Made by a program: the position numbers and the translations under genes. The notes beneath the pieces were generated by a model that saw only the letters and a program-made list of their open reading frames with translations, was not told where the DNA came from and ran no database searches. A stretch of DNA of 64,000 bases from Wenjunlia tyrosinilytica (GTDB lineage: Bacteria > Actinomycetota > Actinomycetes > Streptomycetales > Streptomycetaceae): positions 124,001 through 188,000 of the forward strand of contig NZ_BMMS01000005.1 of NCBI RefSeq assembly GCF_014646055.1. Direction: 5' to 3'. How positions within the stretch are numbered: the first letter of the stretch is position 1; the number at the start of each line of letters is the position of its first letter. Positions 1 to 8,549 of this stretch are shown piece by piece.

Positions 1-19
1 CGCGGGTCGCGAACCGCGA

Positions 20-68
20 GACTTCCTGTACAGCTGTCCATAACTTCCTGTACAGTCGTCCAGGAAGT
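20..68. promoter_or_regulatory. Candidate TetR operator: repeated ACTTCCTGTACAG with inverted arm
   Basis: The 13-mer ACTTCCTGTACAG occurs twice, at about 21-33 and 43-55. ACTTCCTG at 43-50 is mirrored by CAGGAAGT at 61-68 with a 10-bp gap, and CTGTACAG is itself an 8-bp palindrome. The block lies just upstream of the DUF1304 gene and a TetR-family gene that follows it by 4 bp, the usual place for an autoregulatory operator. That TetR binds here is inference. Confidence 0.55.
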
Positions 69-113
69 CGGCGTGGAGTCGAGTGGAGAAGCCGGGTGAA
101 GGAGTTGGCGGCC

Positions 114-476
114 ATGCAGGTGGCGGCGCAGGTGCTGGTGGGTGCGGTCGCGGTGATCCATACGTACTTCCTGATATTGGAGATGTTCCTCTGGGACACC
201 CCGCGCGGCAGGAAGGTGTTCGCGACCACGCCGGAGTTCTCCCGCGAGAGCGCGCCGCTGGCCGCCAACCAGGGCCTCTACAACGGGTTTCTGGCCGCCG
301 GCCTGGTCTGGGGCCTGGTGTCGGACGACCCCGTGGCGTTCGGGGCGCAGGTGTTCTTCCTGGTCTGCGTGATCGTCGCCGGGCTCTACGGCGCCGCCAC
401 GGTCAACAAGCGCATCCTCGCCGTCCAGGCGGTCCCGGCCGCGGTCGCCCTGGCGCTCGTCGTGGCGGCGGGGTGA
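114..476 (+). CDS. DUF1304 family small membrane protein
   Basis: This 120-residue, very hydrophobic protein begins MQVAAQVLVGAVAVIHTYF and shows the pattern of DUF1304 proteins: a first helix ending in HTYFxxLExFLW, then two or three further membrane helices. The biochemical role of the family is not known. The ATG at 114 is preferred because AAGGAG lies about 9 bases upstream; a GTG at 96 would add six residues. A TetR regulator starts 4 bp after the stop, so the two are probably co-transcribed from the repeat-containing promoter. Such pairs often respond to small toxic compounds, but no substrate can be read from the sequence. Confidence 0.85.
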   Translation: MQVAAQVLVGAVAVIHTYFLILEMFLWDTPRGRKVFATTPEFSRESAPLAANQGLYNGFLAAGLVWGLVSDDPVAFGAQVFFLVCVIVAGLYGAATVNKRILAVQAVPAAVALALVVAAG

Positions 477-480
477 GGCG

Positions 481-1050
481 ATGGCCGCGAGTGGAGACCC
501 CCGGGCGGCGAGGACCCGCGGGCGGTTGAGGCAGGCGCTGCTGGCGGCCTGCGAGGAACAGCCGCTGGAGGACGTCAGCGTCTTGGAGGTGGTCCGGCGC
601 GCCGGAGTCGGCCGGGCCACGTTCTATCTGCACTACGAGGATCTGCACGGGCTGGCCGTGGACGCTTGCGCGGAGCTGGTGCGCACGGCGGTGGACGCCC
701 TGCACGCGTGGGAGGCGCTGCCGGATCCGGCGAGCCCGCCGAGCGCCTTGAACGAACTCCTCGAGTCGGCGCGGGAGCGGGCGGCGCTGTACCGGAGCCT
801 GTTGCGCCCGGGCGGCGGCGGGCCGCTGGGCGAACTGCTGCACAGGGAGCTGATGGAGCGCAGCCTCGCCGAGCGCGGACGCAGGCTGCCGGGAGGCAAC
901 GCCGACGAGGTGGCGGCGAGCGCGGTCGCCGCGGCGTTCACCGGGGTGCTCGCGGATTGGCTGCACGAGCGGATTCCGGGGAGCCCGGCCGAGCTGTCCG
1001 GCCGGGTGTGGCGACTGCTCGGCGCGATCCACGCGGCATTCCGCCCCTGA
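481..1050 (+). CDS. TetR/AcrR family transcriptional regulator
   Basis: The 189-residue protein has an N-terminal TetR helix-turn-helix. Residues about 15-60 include the recognition helix GVGRATFYLHYEDLHGL, followed by an all-helical ligand-binding and dimerisation half with no recognisable ligand signature. It probably represses itself and the upstream DUF1304 gene through the repeated ACTTCCTGTACAG elements. The coupling is inferred from the 4-bp spacing and the operator-like repeats. Length is normal for the family. Confidence 0.9.
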   Translation: MAASGDPRAARTRGRLRQALLAACEEQPLEDVSVLEVVRRAGVGRATFYLHYEDLHGLAVDACAELVRTAVDALHAWEALPDPASPPSALNELLESARERAALYRSLLRPGGGGPLGELLHRELMERSLAERGRRLPGGNADEVAASAVAAAFTGVLADWLHERIPGSPAELSGRVWRLLGAIHAAFRP

Positions 1051-1125
1051 CGTGCGAACCCCGCCCCTCCCGCTTCGACGGGGGAGGGATCACTCAGCGG
1101 CCGACCTGGAGCCCTCAGCCGTTCC

Positions 1126-1187
1126 CCGGGGCTCTCAGGCTGCCGTCCGGGGCTCTCAGGCTGCCGTCCGGGGCTCCCGGCTGCCGC
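1126..1187. repeat. 21-bp tandem repeat, about three copies
   Basis: The unit CCGGGGCTCTCAGGCTGCCGT occurs exactly twice (1126-1146 and 1147-1167), followed by a third copy that is one base shorter and diverged. It lies between the convergent TetR and thioesterase genes. No hairpin big enough for a classic terminator is evident. Confidence 0.8.
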
Positions 1188-1196
1188 CCGGGGCCG

Positions 1197-1649
1197 TCAG
1201 GAGTTGGGGCGCAGGGTCCAGACGACGGTCATCTCGCCGGTCGTCGCGCCGTCGTCACGGGTGATGGCGATGGCGACCGGGAACTCCGGCCGCAGGCCCG
1301 CGTCGAGTTCGGCGACGACCTCGGCGACCGGGCGGCCGAGGGTGGCCGTTGCGGTGACCGGGCCCATGGCCAGCTTCTTGTAGCCGATCTCGGCACGCAC
1401 CGCGAGCGGAACGGCGCGCGAGAGCTGCTCGCCGAACGCGCTGAGCACGATCGCGCCGCTGGCGGACTCGGCGAGCGTGAACATCGCGCCCGCGTGCGGG
1501 CCGCCCACGTGGTTGTGGAAGTCGGGCTGGTCCGGAAGGCGCACGACGGCGCGTTCCGGCGTGGTCTCCACGAACTCCAGGTTCAGGGTGCGAGCCATGG
1601 GCACGGTGGCCGCGAGAAGCTCGCCGATCGACATCGTCGCATCGGTCAT
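1197..1649 (-). CDS. Hotdog-fold thioesterase, DUF4442/PaaI-like
   Basis: This 150-residue protein has the single hotdog-domain layout. An HNHVGGPHAGAMFTLAE segment (about residues 45-61) resembles the family helix-start motif of PaaI/YiiD-type acyl-CoA thioesterases. A later segment GYKKLAMGPVTATATL fits the DUF4442 subgroup. It would hydrolyse, or merely bind, an acyl-CoA in the cytoplasm; the substrate cannot be told. It stands alone on the minus strand, 59 bp beyond the start of the phosphodiesterase gene. Confidence 0.8.
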   Translation of the reverse strand: MTDATMSIGELLAATVPMARTLNLEFVETTPERAVVRLPDQPDFHNHVGGPHAGAMFTLAESASGAIVLSAFGEQLSRAVPLAVRAEIGYKKLAMGPVTATATLGRPVAEVVAELDAGLRPEFPVAIAITRDDGATTGEMTVVWTLRPNS

Positions 1650-1708
1650 GAGCAGATGTTACCAGCAAGTAGCTTATGTTCGGCAAGGGCCCCTCGGTCG
1701 GTGGGAGG

Positions 1709-2404
1709 TCAGGAGGACCGGCGGGCCTTGCGATGGCGGCCCGGCAGCAGACGGTGCAGGGTCTCGATGCGATTCGTCGTGATGGCGTCGACGCCCATGC
1801 CGAGCATCCGCCGCATGTTCAGTCCGGTGTCCACCGTCCACACCCCGGCCAGCAGCCCCGCCGCGTGGATGCGCGACACCAGGCGCCGGTCGACCAGGCC
1901 GAACGGCATATTGATCCAGCGCGGGCGCACCTGGTCCATCAGATGGCGCGGCGGGATACCGGCCCGCTTCCACGTGAGCGCGATCTCCGCCTCCGGATCG
2001 CTGCGGCGCACGGCGGTCATCGGGGTCACGCCTCCGCAGTAGTACACCCGGTCGGCCGCCCCGGACCCATGGACCTCGGCGACGGCCGCCCGGGCGCTCT
2101 CGGCGTCCATGACATCGATCATCGCCCGGGCGCCGATCGCCGCCAGCGCCTCGCGCAACGTCGGAACGCCGAGGCCGCGGGCATGCTTCGACTCCGTCTC
2201 GGCGATCGGCCGCTCCACCTCCCACAGCCGTTCCAGGGTCCGGTCGTGGAGGAGGACCGGGACGCCGTCCCTGGTGGTCCGCACATCGATCTCCACGGCG
2301 TCGGCGCCCGCGAGCACCGCCGAGCGCAGGGAGGGCAGGGTGTTCTCCCGGTGCCGGTAGGGGTCACCTCGGTGCGCGATGGCAAGGGGCCTGGAGTTGC
2401 TCAT
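1709..2404 (-). CDS. Glycerophosphodiester phosphodiesterase family protein
   Basis: The 231-residue protein is a single GDPD TIM-barrel domain. The catalytic and metal-binding set is visible: H11-R12, E20-N21, E38-I-D40 and H53-D54, then the family ending VDAITTNRIETL. It would hydrolyse glycerophosphodiesters to glycerol-3-phosphate and an alcohol. No signal peptide is present, so the enzyme is cytoplasmic, which fits the bacterial UgpQ-like branch. Length is normal for that branch. Confidence 0.9.
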   Translation of the reverse strand: MSNSRPLAIAHRGDPYRHRENTLPSLRSAVLAGADAVEIDVRTTRDGVPVLLHDRTLERLWEVERPIAETESKHARGLGVPTLREALAAIGARAMIDVMDAESARAAVAEVHGSGAADRVYYCGGVTPMTAVRRSDPEAEIALTWKRAGIPPRHLMDQVRPRWINMPFGLVDRRLVSRIHAAGLLAGVWTVDTGLNMRRMLGMGVDAITTNRIETLHRLLPGRHRKARRSS

Positions 2405-2583
2405 GGCCCCATGATCGCCCGATGGGCCCGGAGGAATACACCTACGGGCCCACCTGTCCCCCGAAGGGGGCGGACGCCGGCCGGTCGGGGCGCCTTCCGT
2501 CGGGCCGTTGGTCAGGGCACGAGTGCGCGGACCGTTCCGGCGCCGACCGCGCGCCGCCTTCCCTCAAGCCCCCGTGGCCGCCG

Positions 2584-3450
2584 TCAGCCGACGGCGAACG
2601 CGCCCGCGGGTGGCTCGGGCGACTCGGCCGCGAAGGAGTCGTCGACCGGCTCGGCGCCGGCCGCGAACACCTCGATCCGGTCGTCGTGCTCGACCCGCGC
2701 CGGGAAGGGGTCGGCGGCCAGGCGCCGCACCAGTTCGGCGACGGGCAGATCGCGATGGGAGGCGAGCAGGACGACATTGCCGAATCTGCGGCCCCGCAGG
2801 ACGGAGGCCTCGGCGAGCAGGCAGACCTGGGGGAACACCGCCCGCACCGTGGCCACTTGGGCCCGGGCGAAGGCCAACGGCGGCCCGTCCGCGAGGTTCG
2901 CCGCGTAGAGCCCGTCCGGCTTGATCAACTGGGCTGCCTCACGAACGAATTGAACGGACGTCAGATGAGCGGGCACCCGAGCCCCGCCGAAGACGTCGGC
3001 CACCACCAGGTCGGCCCCAGCGCGCGGCAGGTCCGCCAGCGCCGCCCGGGCGTCCTGTGCGCGGATGCGGATCCCCGTGCCGGCCCGCAGCGGCAGATGT
3101 TCCAGGACGAGCTCGATCAGCGCCTTGTCCGCCTCCACCACGTCCTGCCGGGACCCCGGCCGTGTCGCCGCCACGTACCGGGCGAGCGTGCACGCCCCAC
3201 CGCCGAGGTGCACCACGTCCAAGGGCGCGCCCGAGGCGGCGGCGGTGTCCACGATGTGCCCCAGGCGCCGTACGTACTCGAACTCCAGATACTCCGGGTC
3301 GTCGAGATCCACATAGGACTGCGGAGCCCCGTTCACGGTCAGCAGCCAAGCACGGTCACGGTCCACATCCGGCAGGAGCCTGGCAAACCCGAACCCGACC
3401 CCCCTGCCCACCGGCACCGGCTCACCCCCGCCGCCCACGTCAGAGCTCAC
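2584..3450 (-). CDS. Spermidine synthase-like (fused-type) methyltransferase-fold protein
   Basis: The 288-residue protein has the Rossmann core of spermidine synthases: VVHLGGGACTLARY is the nucleotide-loop region, VVEADKALIELV the following acidic residue, and DLVVADVFGGA the active-site strand that in true synthases reads D-x-x-D-P. The usual second Asp/Pro is replaced here, as in many actinobacterial spermidine-synthase-like proteins of unknown substrate. I chose the GTG at 3450 because a longer frame would run into the ABC-F gene, which stops 23 bp upstream. The two are probably one transcript. True polyamine synthesis is doubtful because no decarboxylase is nearby. Confidence 0.8.
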   Translation of the reverse strand: MSSDVGGGGEPVPVGRGVGFGFARLLPDVDRDRAWLLTVNGAPQSYVDLDDPEYLEFEYVRRLGHIVDTAAASGAPLDVVHLGGGACTLARYVAATRPGSRQDVVEADKALIELVLEHLPLRAGTGIRIRAQDARAALADLPRAGADLVVADVFGGARVPAHLTSVQFVREAAQLIKPDGLYAANLADGPPLAFARAQVATVRAVFPQVCLLAEASVLRGRRFGNVVLLASHRDLPVAELVRRLAADPFPARVEHDDRIEVFAAGAEPVDDSFAAESPEPPAGAFAVG

Positions 3451-3473
3451 ACGTCCATTGTCCGCCCCGGCCG

Positions 3474-5129
3474 CTACGGCAGGCGGTCGGTGACCCGGCC
3501 CGCGGTGAGTTCCAGGCGCCGGGTGGTGTGGACCGCCTCGAGCATGCGGCGGTCGTGGGTGACGAGCAGGAGCGTGCCGGGGTAGGAGGAGAGCGCCGAC
3601 TCGAGCTGTTCGATCGCGGCCAGGTCGAGGTGGTTCGTCGGCTCGTCGAGGACGAGAAGGTTCACCCCGCGGGCCTGGAGCAGGGCCAGCGCCGCCCTGG
3701 TCCGCTCCCCCGGCGACAGCGAGGCGGCCGGGCGCAGGACATGGTCGGCACGCAGTCCGAACTTCGCCAGCAGGGTGCGCACCTCGGCCGGTGCCCACTC
3801 GGGGACGGCGGCCCCGAAGGCGTCCAGCAGGGCCTCGTCACCGAGGAACAGCCCGCGGGCCTGGTCCACCTCGCCGACGACGACGCCGGGGCCCAGCGCG
3901 CTGTGCCCCTCGTCCAGCGCCGCCCGCCCGAGCAGCGCCGCGAGCAGTGTCGTCTTCCCCGAGCCATTGGCGCCGGTGATCGCGATCCGCTCGGCCCAGC
4001 CGACCTCCAGGTTCACCGGGCCGAGGGTGAACGAGCCCCGCTTCACCACCGCTGCGCGCAGCGTCGCCACGACCGCGCCCGCCCGGGGCGCGGCGGCGAT
4101 CTCCATCCGGAGCTCCCACTCCTTGCGGGGCTCCTCGACGGTCTCGAGGCGTTCGATCATCCGCTCCGTCTGGCGGGCCTTCGCCGCTTGCTTCTCACTC
4201 GCCTCGGACCGGAACTTCCGGCCGATCTTGTCGTTGTCGGGGGCCTTGCGGCGGGCGTTCTTGACGCCCTTGTCCATCCAGGCACGCTGCGTTCTGCCGC
4301 GCTCCTCCAACGAGGAGCGCCTGTCGGCGTACTCCTCGTACTCCTCCCTGGCGTGGCGGCGGGCGACCTCACGCTCGGCGAGGTAGGCCTCGTAGCCGCC
4401 CCCGTAGCCGCGCACCTGCTGCTGTGCCAGATCGAGCTCGAGCACCCGGTTGACCGTCCGGGCCAGGAACTCGCGGTCGTGGCTGACCAGCACCGTTCCC
4501 GCGCGCAGCCCGGTGACGAAGTCCTCCAGGCGGGCGAGTCCGTCGAGGTCGAGGTCGTTGGTGGGCTCGTCCAGGAGGAAGACGTCGTAGCGGCTGAGCA
4601 GGAGCGAGGCCAGTCCGGCGCGTGCGGCCTGCCCGCCGGAGAGCGAGGCCATGGGCTGTTCGAGGTCCACCGCCAGGCCGAGGTCCGCGGCGACCTCCTC
4701 GGAACGCTCCTCCAGGTCCGCGCCGCCGAGCGAGAGCCAGCGCTCCAGGCCCACGGCGTAGGCGTCGTCCGCGCCCGGCAGCCCTTCGACGAGTGCCTGA
4801 GTCGCCGCGTCGAGCTCGGTCTGCGCCGCCGCGACCCCGGTGCGCCGGGACAGGAACGCGCGGACGGTCTCGCCCTCGCGCCGCTCCGGCTCCTGCGGGA
4901 GGTGTCCGACGGTGGCGGTGGGCGGGCTGAGCCGGACCGTGCCCTGCTCGGGGGCGGCAAGCCCGGCGAGCAGGCGCAGGAGGGTGGACTTCCCGGCGCC
5001 GTTGACCCCGACGAGCCCGACGACGTCCCCGGGGGCGACGACGAGTTCGAGTCCGGAGAACAGCACGCGGTCGCCATGTCCGGCGGCGAGGTCCTTGGCG
5101 ACGATCGTGGCACTCATATCGCTGGTCAT
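3474..5129 (-). CDS. ABC-F family ATP-binding protein
   Basis: This 551-residue soluble protein has two ABC cassettes joined by a charged linker and no membrane segment, which defines ABC-F. Cassette one has GVNGAGKST, LSGGQ and LLDEPTNDLDL. Cassette two has GANGSGKTT, LSPGERTR and LVLDEPTNHLDL. The linker (about 230-320) is rich in Arg, Lys and Glu as in ribosome-binding members. Family members act on the ribosome, as translation factors or antibiotic-protection proteins; which applies here cannot be decided. ATG at 5129 and ATG at 5117 are both possible starts. The spermidine-synthase-like gene follows after 23 bp. Confidence 0.9.
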   Translation of the reverse strand: MTSDMSATIVAKDLAAGHGDRVLFSGLELVVAPGDVVGLVGVNGAGKSTLLRLLAGLAAPEQGTVRLSPPTATVGHLPQEPERREGETVRAFLSRRTGVAAAQTELDAATQALVEGLPGADDAYAVGLERWLSLGGADLEERSEEVAADLGLAVDLEQPMASLSGGQAARAGLASLLLSRYDVFLLDEPTNDLDLDGLARLEDFVTGLRAGTVLVSHDREFLARTVNRVLELDLAQQQVRGYGGGYEAYLAEREVARRHAREEYEEYADRRSSLEERGRTQRAWMDKGVKNARRKAPDNDKIGRKFRSEASEKQAAKARQTERMIERLETVEEPRKEWELRMEIAAAPRAGAVVATLRAAVVKRGSFTLGPVNLEVGWAERIAITGANGSGKTTLLAALLGRAALDEGHSALGPGVVVGEVDQARGLFLGDEALLDAFGAAVPEWAPAEVRTLLAKFGLRADHVLRPAASLSPGERTRAALALLQARGVNLLVLDEPTNHLDLAAIEQLESALSSYPGTLLLVTHDRRMLEAVHTTRRLELTAGRVTDRLP

Positions 5130-5149
5130 GCTAGCGGGCCCGGGCGGCG

Positions 5150-5638
5150 GCCCGGCCGGTCCGCGGGCGCACGCGGTCGGCCACGTCCGGCCTCACGCTG
5201 TGCGCTCCCGCCAGGCGGTCTCGCGCCGCTGGAGCCGCGGCGCCGCCTCAAGCCGTGCCGTCCGCGAAACGCCCGCCGGTGTTCGCGGGGCGAGACCCCC
5301 ACGTGGCGGGCGAAGTGCCGGCGCGGTGACACCGCGGAGCCGAAGCCGCACCGGCGGACGATCTCCTCCACCGTCAGATCACCGTCCTCCACCGGCCCTT
5401 GCGCGGCCAGGACCCGCTGTTCGATGAGCCGAGGCAGCGGATTGCTGCCGGTGGCATCGGTGAATCCGCGGGCGAAAGCCCGCCCCGGCATCGCCGCCTC
5501 ACGGGCCGGCCGGGCCAGGGTCAGCGGCTGGTCCAGCTCGGGCGGTGCGCCCGCTGGCGCACCCGGGTGATCGGGTCGTCCTCGGCCCCCTTCTCGTACG
5601 GCACGGCCGCCGCGATGAACCGGAGCCGTTAGGCTCAC
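5150..5638 (-). pseudogene. Decayed AraC-family regulator (C-terminal DNA-binding half)
   Basis: Reading the minus strand from about 5524 gives the two helix-turn-helices of an AraC regulator, with RCGFGSAVSPRRHFARHVGV as the second one. No start codon or effector domain belongs to this frame. The preceding 100 bp read in a different phase (AAAVPYEKGAEDDPITRVRQ). The tail runs into an Arg/Gly/Pro-rich out-of-frame stretch. I read this as the remains of a GlxA-like AraC regulator that lost its N-terminal domain. Boundaries are approximate. Confidence 0.6.
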
Positions 5639-5641
5639 GGG

Positions 5642-6361
5642 ATGCTCGAACAACCGCTGGCGCCAACTCGGCCGACGGGACGGGGCGAACGCGCTTCCCG
5701 TGCGCTGCTCTCCCCTTGGGGCCGATGCTCCGTCCTCGTCGTGCTGCTGGCCGCCGCGGGATCGTGCGTGGTGGTCTGGGAGCCGCAGCGGCTGCTCTCC
5801 TCGGGGTGGCCCCAGCAGCTGACGGGGGCCGGGGCGGCGCTGGCCTTCCTCGCCGTCTTCGCGGCGTGCACGCTGGCGTTCGTCCCCAAGCCGCTGCTGA
5901 ACGCCGCCGCCGGGGCCCTCTTCGGCATCCAGCAAGGACTCGTCCTGGCGGTGGCCGGCACCACGCTCGGCGCGGTGGCGGCGTTTTCGCTCGGCAGGGC
6001 ACTGGGCCGCGACGCCCTGCGATCGCTGCTGCGGGCGAAGGCCCTCAACGCCATGGACCGCCGGCTCAGCGAGCACGGCTTCCGCAGTGTGCTGCTGATG
6101 CGGCTGGTGCCCGGGGTGCCGTTCGCGGTGGCGAACTACAGCGCCGCGATCTCCCGGATGCGTACCTCGCCGTTCGTCGCCGCCACGGCGCTGGGCGTCG
6201 TACCCAACACGGTGGCCTACGTCGTGGCGGGCAGCCGGGCCGCCGACCCGCACTCGCCGGTCCTCCTGATCGCCCTGGCCGCCATCGCCGCCATGGGAGC
6301 GCTGAGCGCCGCCGGAGCGGTACGGCGGGCCCGCGTCCGCAGGCGCGCCGCCACCGCGTGA
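5642..6361 (+). CDS. TVP38/TMEM64 (VTT domain) membrane protein
   Basis: The 239-residue protein has about five or six hydrophobic segments. The VTT/SNARE-associated signature is spread through the middle: FVPKPLLNAAAGALFG, the glycine-rich TTLGAVAAFSLGRALGRDAL and RLVPGVPFAVANYSAA. DedA/TVP38 proteins are implicated in lipid or small-molecule movement across membranes; the substrate here is unknown. The ATG lies about 6 bases after a TAGGCT element with no ribosome-binding site, so the message may be leaderless. Confidence 0.85.
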   Translation: MLEQPLAPTRPTGRGERASRALLSPWGRCSVLVVLLAAAGSCVVVWEPQRLLSSGWPQQLTGAGAALAFLAVFAACTLAFVPKPLLNAAAGALFGIQQGLVLAVAGTTLGAVAAFSLGRALGRDALRSLLRAKALNAMDRRLSEHGFRSVLLMRLVPGVPFAVANYSAAISRMRTSPFVAATALGVVPNTVAYVVAGSRAADPHSPVLLIALAAIAAMGALSAAGAVRRARVRRRAATA

Positions 6362-6385
6362 GCGGGGCGGCGCCGGGTAATCCCC

Positions 6386-6415
6386 TTGGGCCGGGCAGCC
6401 GCCGCTGCCTACCCT
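6386..6415 (+). promoter_or_regulatory. Candidate promoter for leaderless sir2 transcript
   Basis: TTGGGC at 6386-6391 and TACCCT at 6410-6415 are 18 bp apart, 7 bases before the ATG at 6422. No ribosome-binding site is visible, so transcription may start at or next to the start codon. Confidence 0.35.
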
Positions 6416-6421
6416 GCGTCC

Positions 6422-7162
6422 ATGGGCGAGAACAACGCGCGGCTGGTCGCGGTCCTCACCGGGGCCGGCGTCTCGACGGAGAGCGGCATTCCGGACTACC
6501 GCGGGCCGCAGGGCGTGTGGCGCAAGAACCCCGGCGCCGAGCGGCTGGTGACCTACCGGGCCTACATGGACGACCCCGAGGTGCGCCGCGAGTCCTGGCG
6601 GATGCGGATGACCAGCCCCGTGTGGCGCGCGGAGCCCAACGCCGGGCACCGCGCGCTGGTGGACCTGGAGCGCTCGGGGACGCCCATGCGGATCATCACG
6701 CAGAACATCGACGGACTGCACCAGAAGGCGGGATCCACCCCGCGCAAGGTCCTCGAGCTGCACGGCACGGCGTCCACGGTGGTGTGCACCGGCTGCGGTG
6801 ACCGCGGCCCCATGGAGGGGGCGCTGGCCCGCGTCGAGGCCGGGGAGGCGGATCCACCGTGTCTGAGCTGCGGCGGGATCCTCAAGTCCGCGACCGTGAT
6901 GTTCGGGCAGGCACTGGACAGCGGGACGATCCAGCAGGCGGCGAAGATCGCGCGGGTCTGCGATCTCTTCCTCGCCGTCGGCACCTCGCTCCAGGTGGAA
7001 CCGGCGGCCTCGCTGTGCCGGGTCGCCGTCGAGTCGGGCGCCCGCCTGGTGATCGTGAACGCCGAGCCGACCCCTTACGACGCGCTGGCGGACCAACTGA
7101 TCCGCGAGCCCATCGGCACCGCGCTGCCCGGACTCGTCTCGGAGATCACGGACAGCGCTTGA
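6422..7162 (+). CDS. Sir2-family NAD-dependent protein deacylase
   Basis: The 246-residue protein has all sirtuin marks: GAGVSTESGIPDYRG near residue 14 for NAD binding, TQNIDGLH at 93-100, catalytic His114 in LELHGT, zinc ligands C122-x-x-C125 and C147-x-x-C150, and GTSLQVEPAASL. It removes acetyl or other acyl groups from lysines, using NAD, in the cytoplasm. The upstream in-frame ATG at 6386 lies inside the likely promoter, so 6422 is preferred. It faces the flavin-reductase-like gene, ending 23 bp from it. Confidence 0.93.
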   Translation: MGENNARLVAVLTGAGVSTESGIPDYRGPQGVWRKNPGAERLVTYRAYMDDPEVRRESWRMRMTSPVWRAEPNAGHRALVDLERSGTPMRIITQNIDGLHQKAGSTPRKVLELHGTASTVVCTGCGDRGPMEGALARVEAGEADPPCLSCGGILKSATVMFGQALDSGTIQQAAKIARVCDLFLAVGTSLQVEPAASLCRVAVESGARLVIVNAEPTPYDALADQLIREPIGTALPGLVSEITDSA

Positions 7163-7185
7163 GGGGACGGGGAGCCGCGGGTGGC

Positions 7186-7800
7186 TCAGGACTTCTGGGC
7201 GTCCGGCCAGTCCGCGTAACGGATGCGGGAGATCTCCAGCACCTCGCCGAGCGTCCCCCACTCGTCCTTGCCGAGCCTGGTCAGGGGCCGCATCCTGTCC
7301 ACCTCGGGATGCCCGTCCACCAGCACCGCGTCGGAGACGGCCGCGTGCACGACCTCCCCGAACACAACCGTGGAGTCCCCGAGCAGGACCGTGCTGTGCA
7401 GCCGGCACTCCAGCGCCACGGGCGAGGCGGCGACCCGCGGAGGCTTGACCCGCGTGCTGGGCTCACGTGCGATACCGACGGCATCGAACTCACTCAGCCG
7501 GTGCGGGAAGTCGGTGCCGGTGGCATTGATCTGCTCGAAGAGCTGCTCCGGCGCGAGATTGACGACGAACTCCCCGGTCGCCTCGACATTGCGCAGACTG
7601 TCCTTGCGCCCGACCGAGGTGAACTGCACCATCGGCGGACTCACACAGGCGACCGTGAAGAAGGAATGGGGCGCCAGGTTGTCCACGCCGTCGGCGGAGG
7701 TGGTGGAGACCCAGGCAATGGGCCGGGGCACCACGGAGGCGGTAAGCAGGCGGTAGAAGGTGTTCCGGTCGTGCTGGGCGGGATCCAGTTCGATGCGCAT
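7186..7800 (-). CDS. Flavin reductase family protein (split-barrel FMN-binding)
   Basis: The 204-residue protein matches the flavin reductase-like split-barrel family. TASVVPRPIAWVSTTSADG begins the FMN-binding barrel, and APHSFFTVACVSPPMVQF and the later VFGEVVHAAV are typical strands. Members bind FMN and either reduce it for a partner oxygenase or act as flavoproteins of unknown substrate. No partner monooxygenase is adjacent. ATG at 7800 is the start; longer readings run into a region without coding character. Confidence 0.87.
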   Translation of the reverse strand: MRIELDPAQHDRNTFYRLLTASVVPRPIAWVSTTSADGVDNLAPHSFFTVACVSPPMVQFTSVGRKDSLRNVEATGEFVVNLAPEQLFEQINATGTDFPHRLSEFDAVGIAREPSTRVKPPRVAASPVALECRLHSTVLLGDSTVVFGEVVHAAVSDAVLVDGHPEVDRMRPLTRLGKDEWGTLGEVLEISRIRYADWPDAQKS

Positions 7801-7952
7801 GCGGCCAGTATCCAGGTCGCCGACTCGGGGGGAGGGCCGACCGGTGCCCGTCCGGGGCGGCGAGCCGAGCCGGGGCGGCACCACCGCCCGGGTGATCGCA
7901 CGGCAGTCGCCCTGCTCGGCACCCTTCCGGGCAGGGCAGTGAGGCTGCCGGG

Positions 7953-8462
7953 TCAGTCGACGCAGGCGCACCCGGCGGCGGCCTTGGCTTCCGCCGGGGT
8001 CCGGGTGGGGTCGAGGGCCTGTTCGTCGGGGGTGCAGCAGGCGGTGGTGCCGCAGCAGGCGTCGGGGGCGCCTTCGGCGGACTTGCCGAGCGTGCCGGCG
8101 TCGGCCTTGACCACGTACACCTCCCAGGGCTCCTTGCCCGGGCCGGTCACCCACACCTTGTCCTGCAGGGCGTAGCAGCAGGAGGTGTTGTTCTCCTCGA
8201 AGGTGGCAAGGCCCGCCTCCTTGAGGCGGTCGGTGGCGGCGGCGACCTGTTCGGTGGTGGTGACTTCGACGCCGAGGTGGTCCAGGCGGGTGTCCTCGTC
8301 GGCCTTGCCCTCGATGAGGACGAGCTTGAGGGGCGGTTCGGTGACGGCGAAGTTGGCGTAGCCGTCGCGGCGTTTGGCGGGGGCGGTGCCGAAGAGCTTG
8401 GAGTAGAAGGCGATGGAGCCTTCGAGGTCGGCGACGCGCAGGGCGAGCTGGACGCGGGACAT
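7953..8462 (-). CDS. ArsI/CadI family VOC metalloenzyme
   Basis: This 169-residue protein is a single vicinal-oxygen-chelate domain close to CadI/ArsI: SRVQLALRVADLEGSI at the start, H62 in LDHLGVEV, the family vicinal pair C95-C96 in NTSCCYALQDKVW, and E114 in PWEVYVV as a metal ligand. ArsI enzymes cleave the C-As bond of trivalent organoarsenicals; CadI is named for cadmium induction. The C-terminal tail is unusually Cys-rich (ACCGTTACC and a final GCACVD) and may bind metal. It is divergent from an arsR gene with an inverted repeat between them, so it is probably controlled by that repressor. Confidence 0.88.
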   Translation of the reverse strand: MSRVQLALRVADLEGSIAFYSKLFGTAPAKRRDGYANFAVTEPPLKLVLIEGKADEDTRLDHLGVEVTTTEQVAAATDRLKEAGLATFEENNTSCCYALQDKVWVTGPGKEPWEVYVVKADAGTLGKSAEGAPDACCGTTACCTPDEQALDPTRTPAEAKAAAGCACVD

Positions 8463-8488
8463 GGCGGTCTCCTCCGGGATCGAGCTGC

Positions 8489-8504
8489 ATCGACGTCTGT
8501 CGAT
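8489..8504. promoter_or_regulatory. Candidate ArsR operator, ATCGAC-N4-GTCGAT
   Basis: A perfect 6-bp inverted repeat with a 4-bp spacer lies in the 87-bp divergent region, 26 bp before the CadI/ArsI-like start and 45 bp before the arsR start. One ArsR dimer could control both directions. Function is inferred from position and symmetry. Confidence 0.5.
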
Positions 8505-8549
8505 ACAGCCGAGGTTGCCACTCGGTTAGATGGATGTCAACATAGAGGA

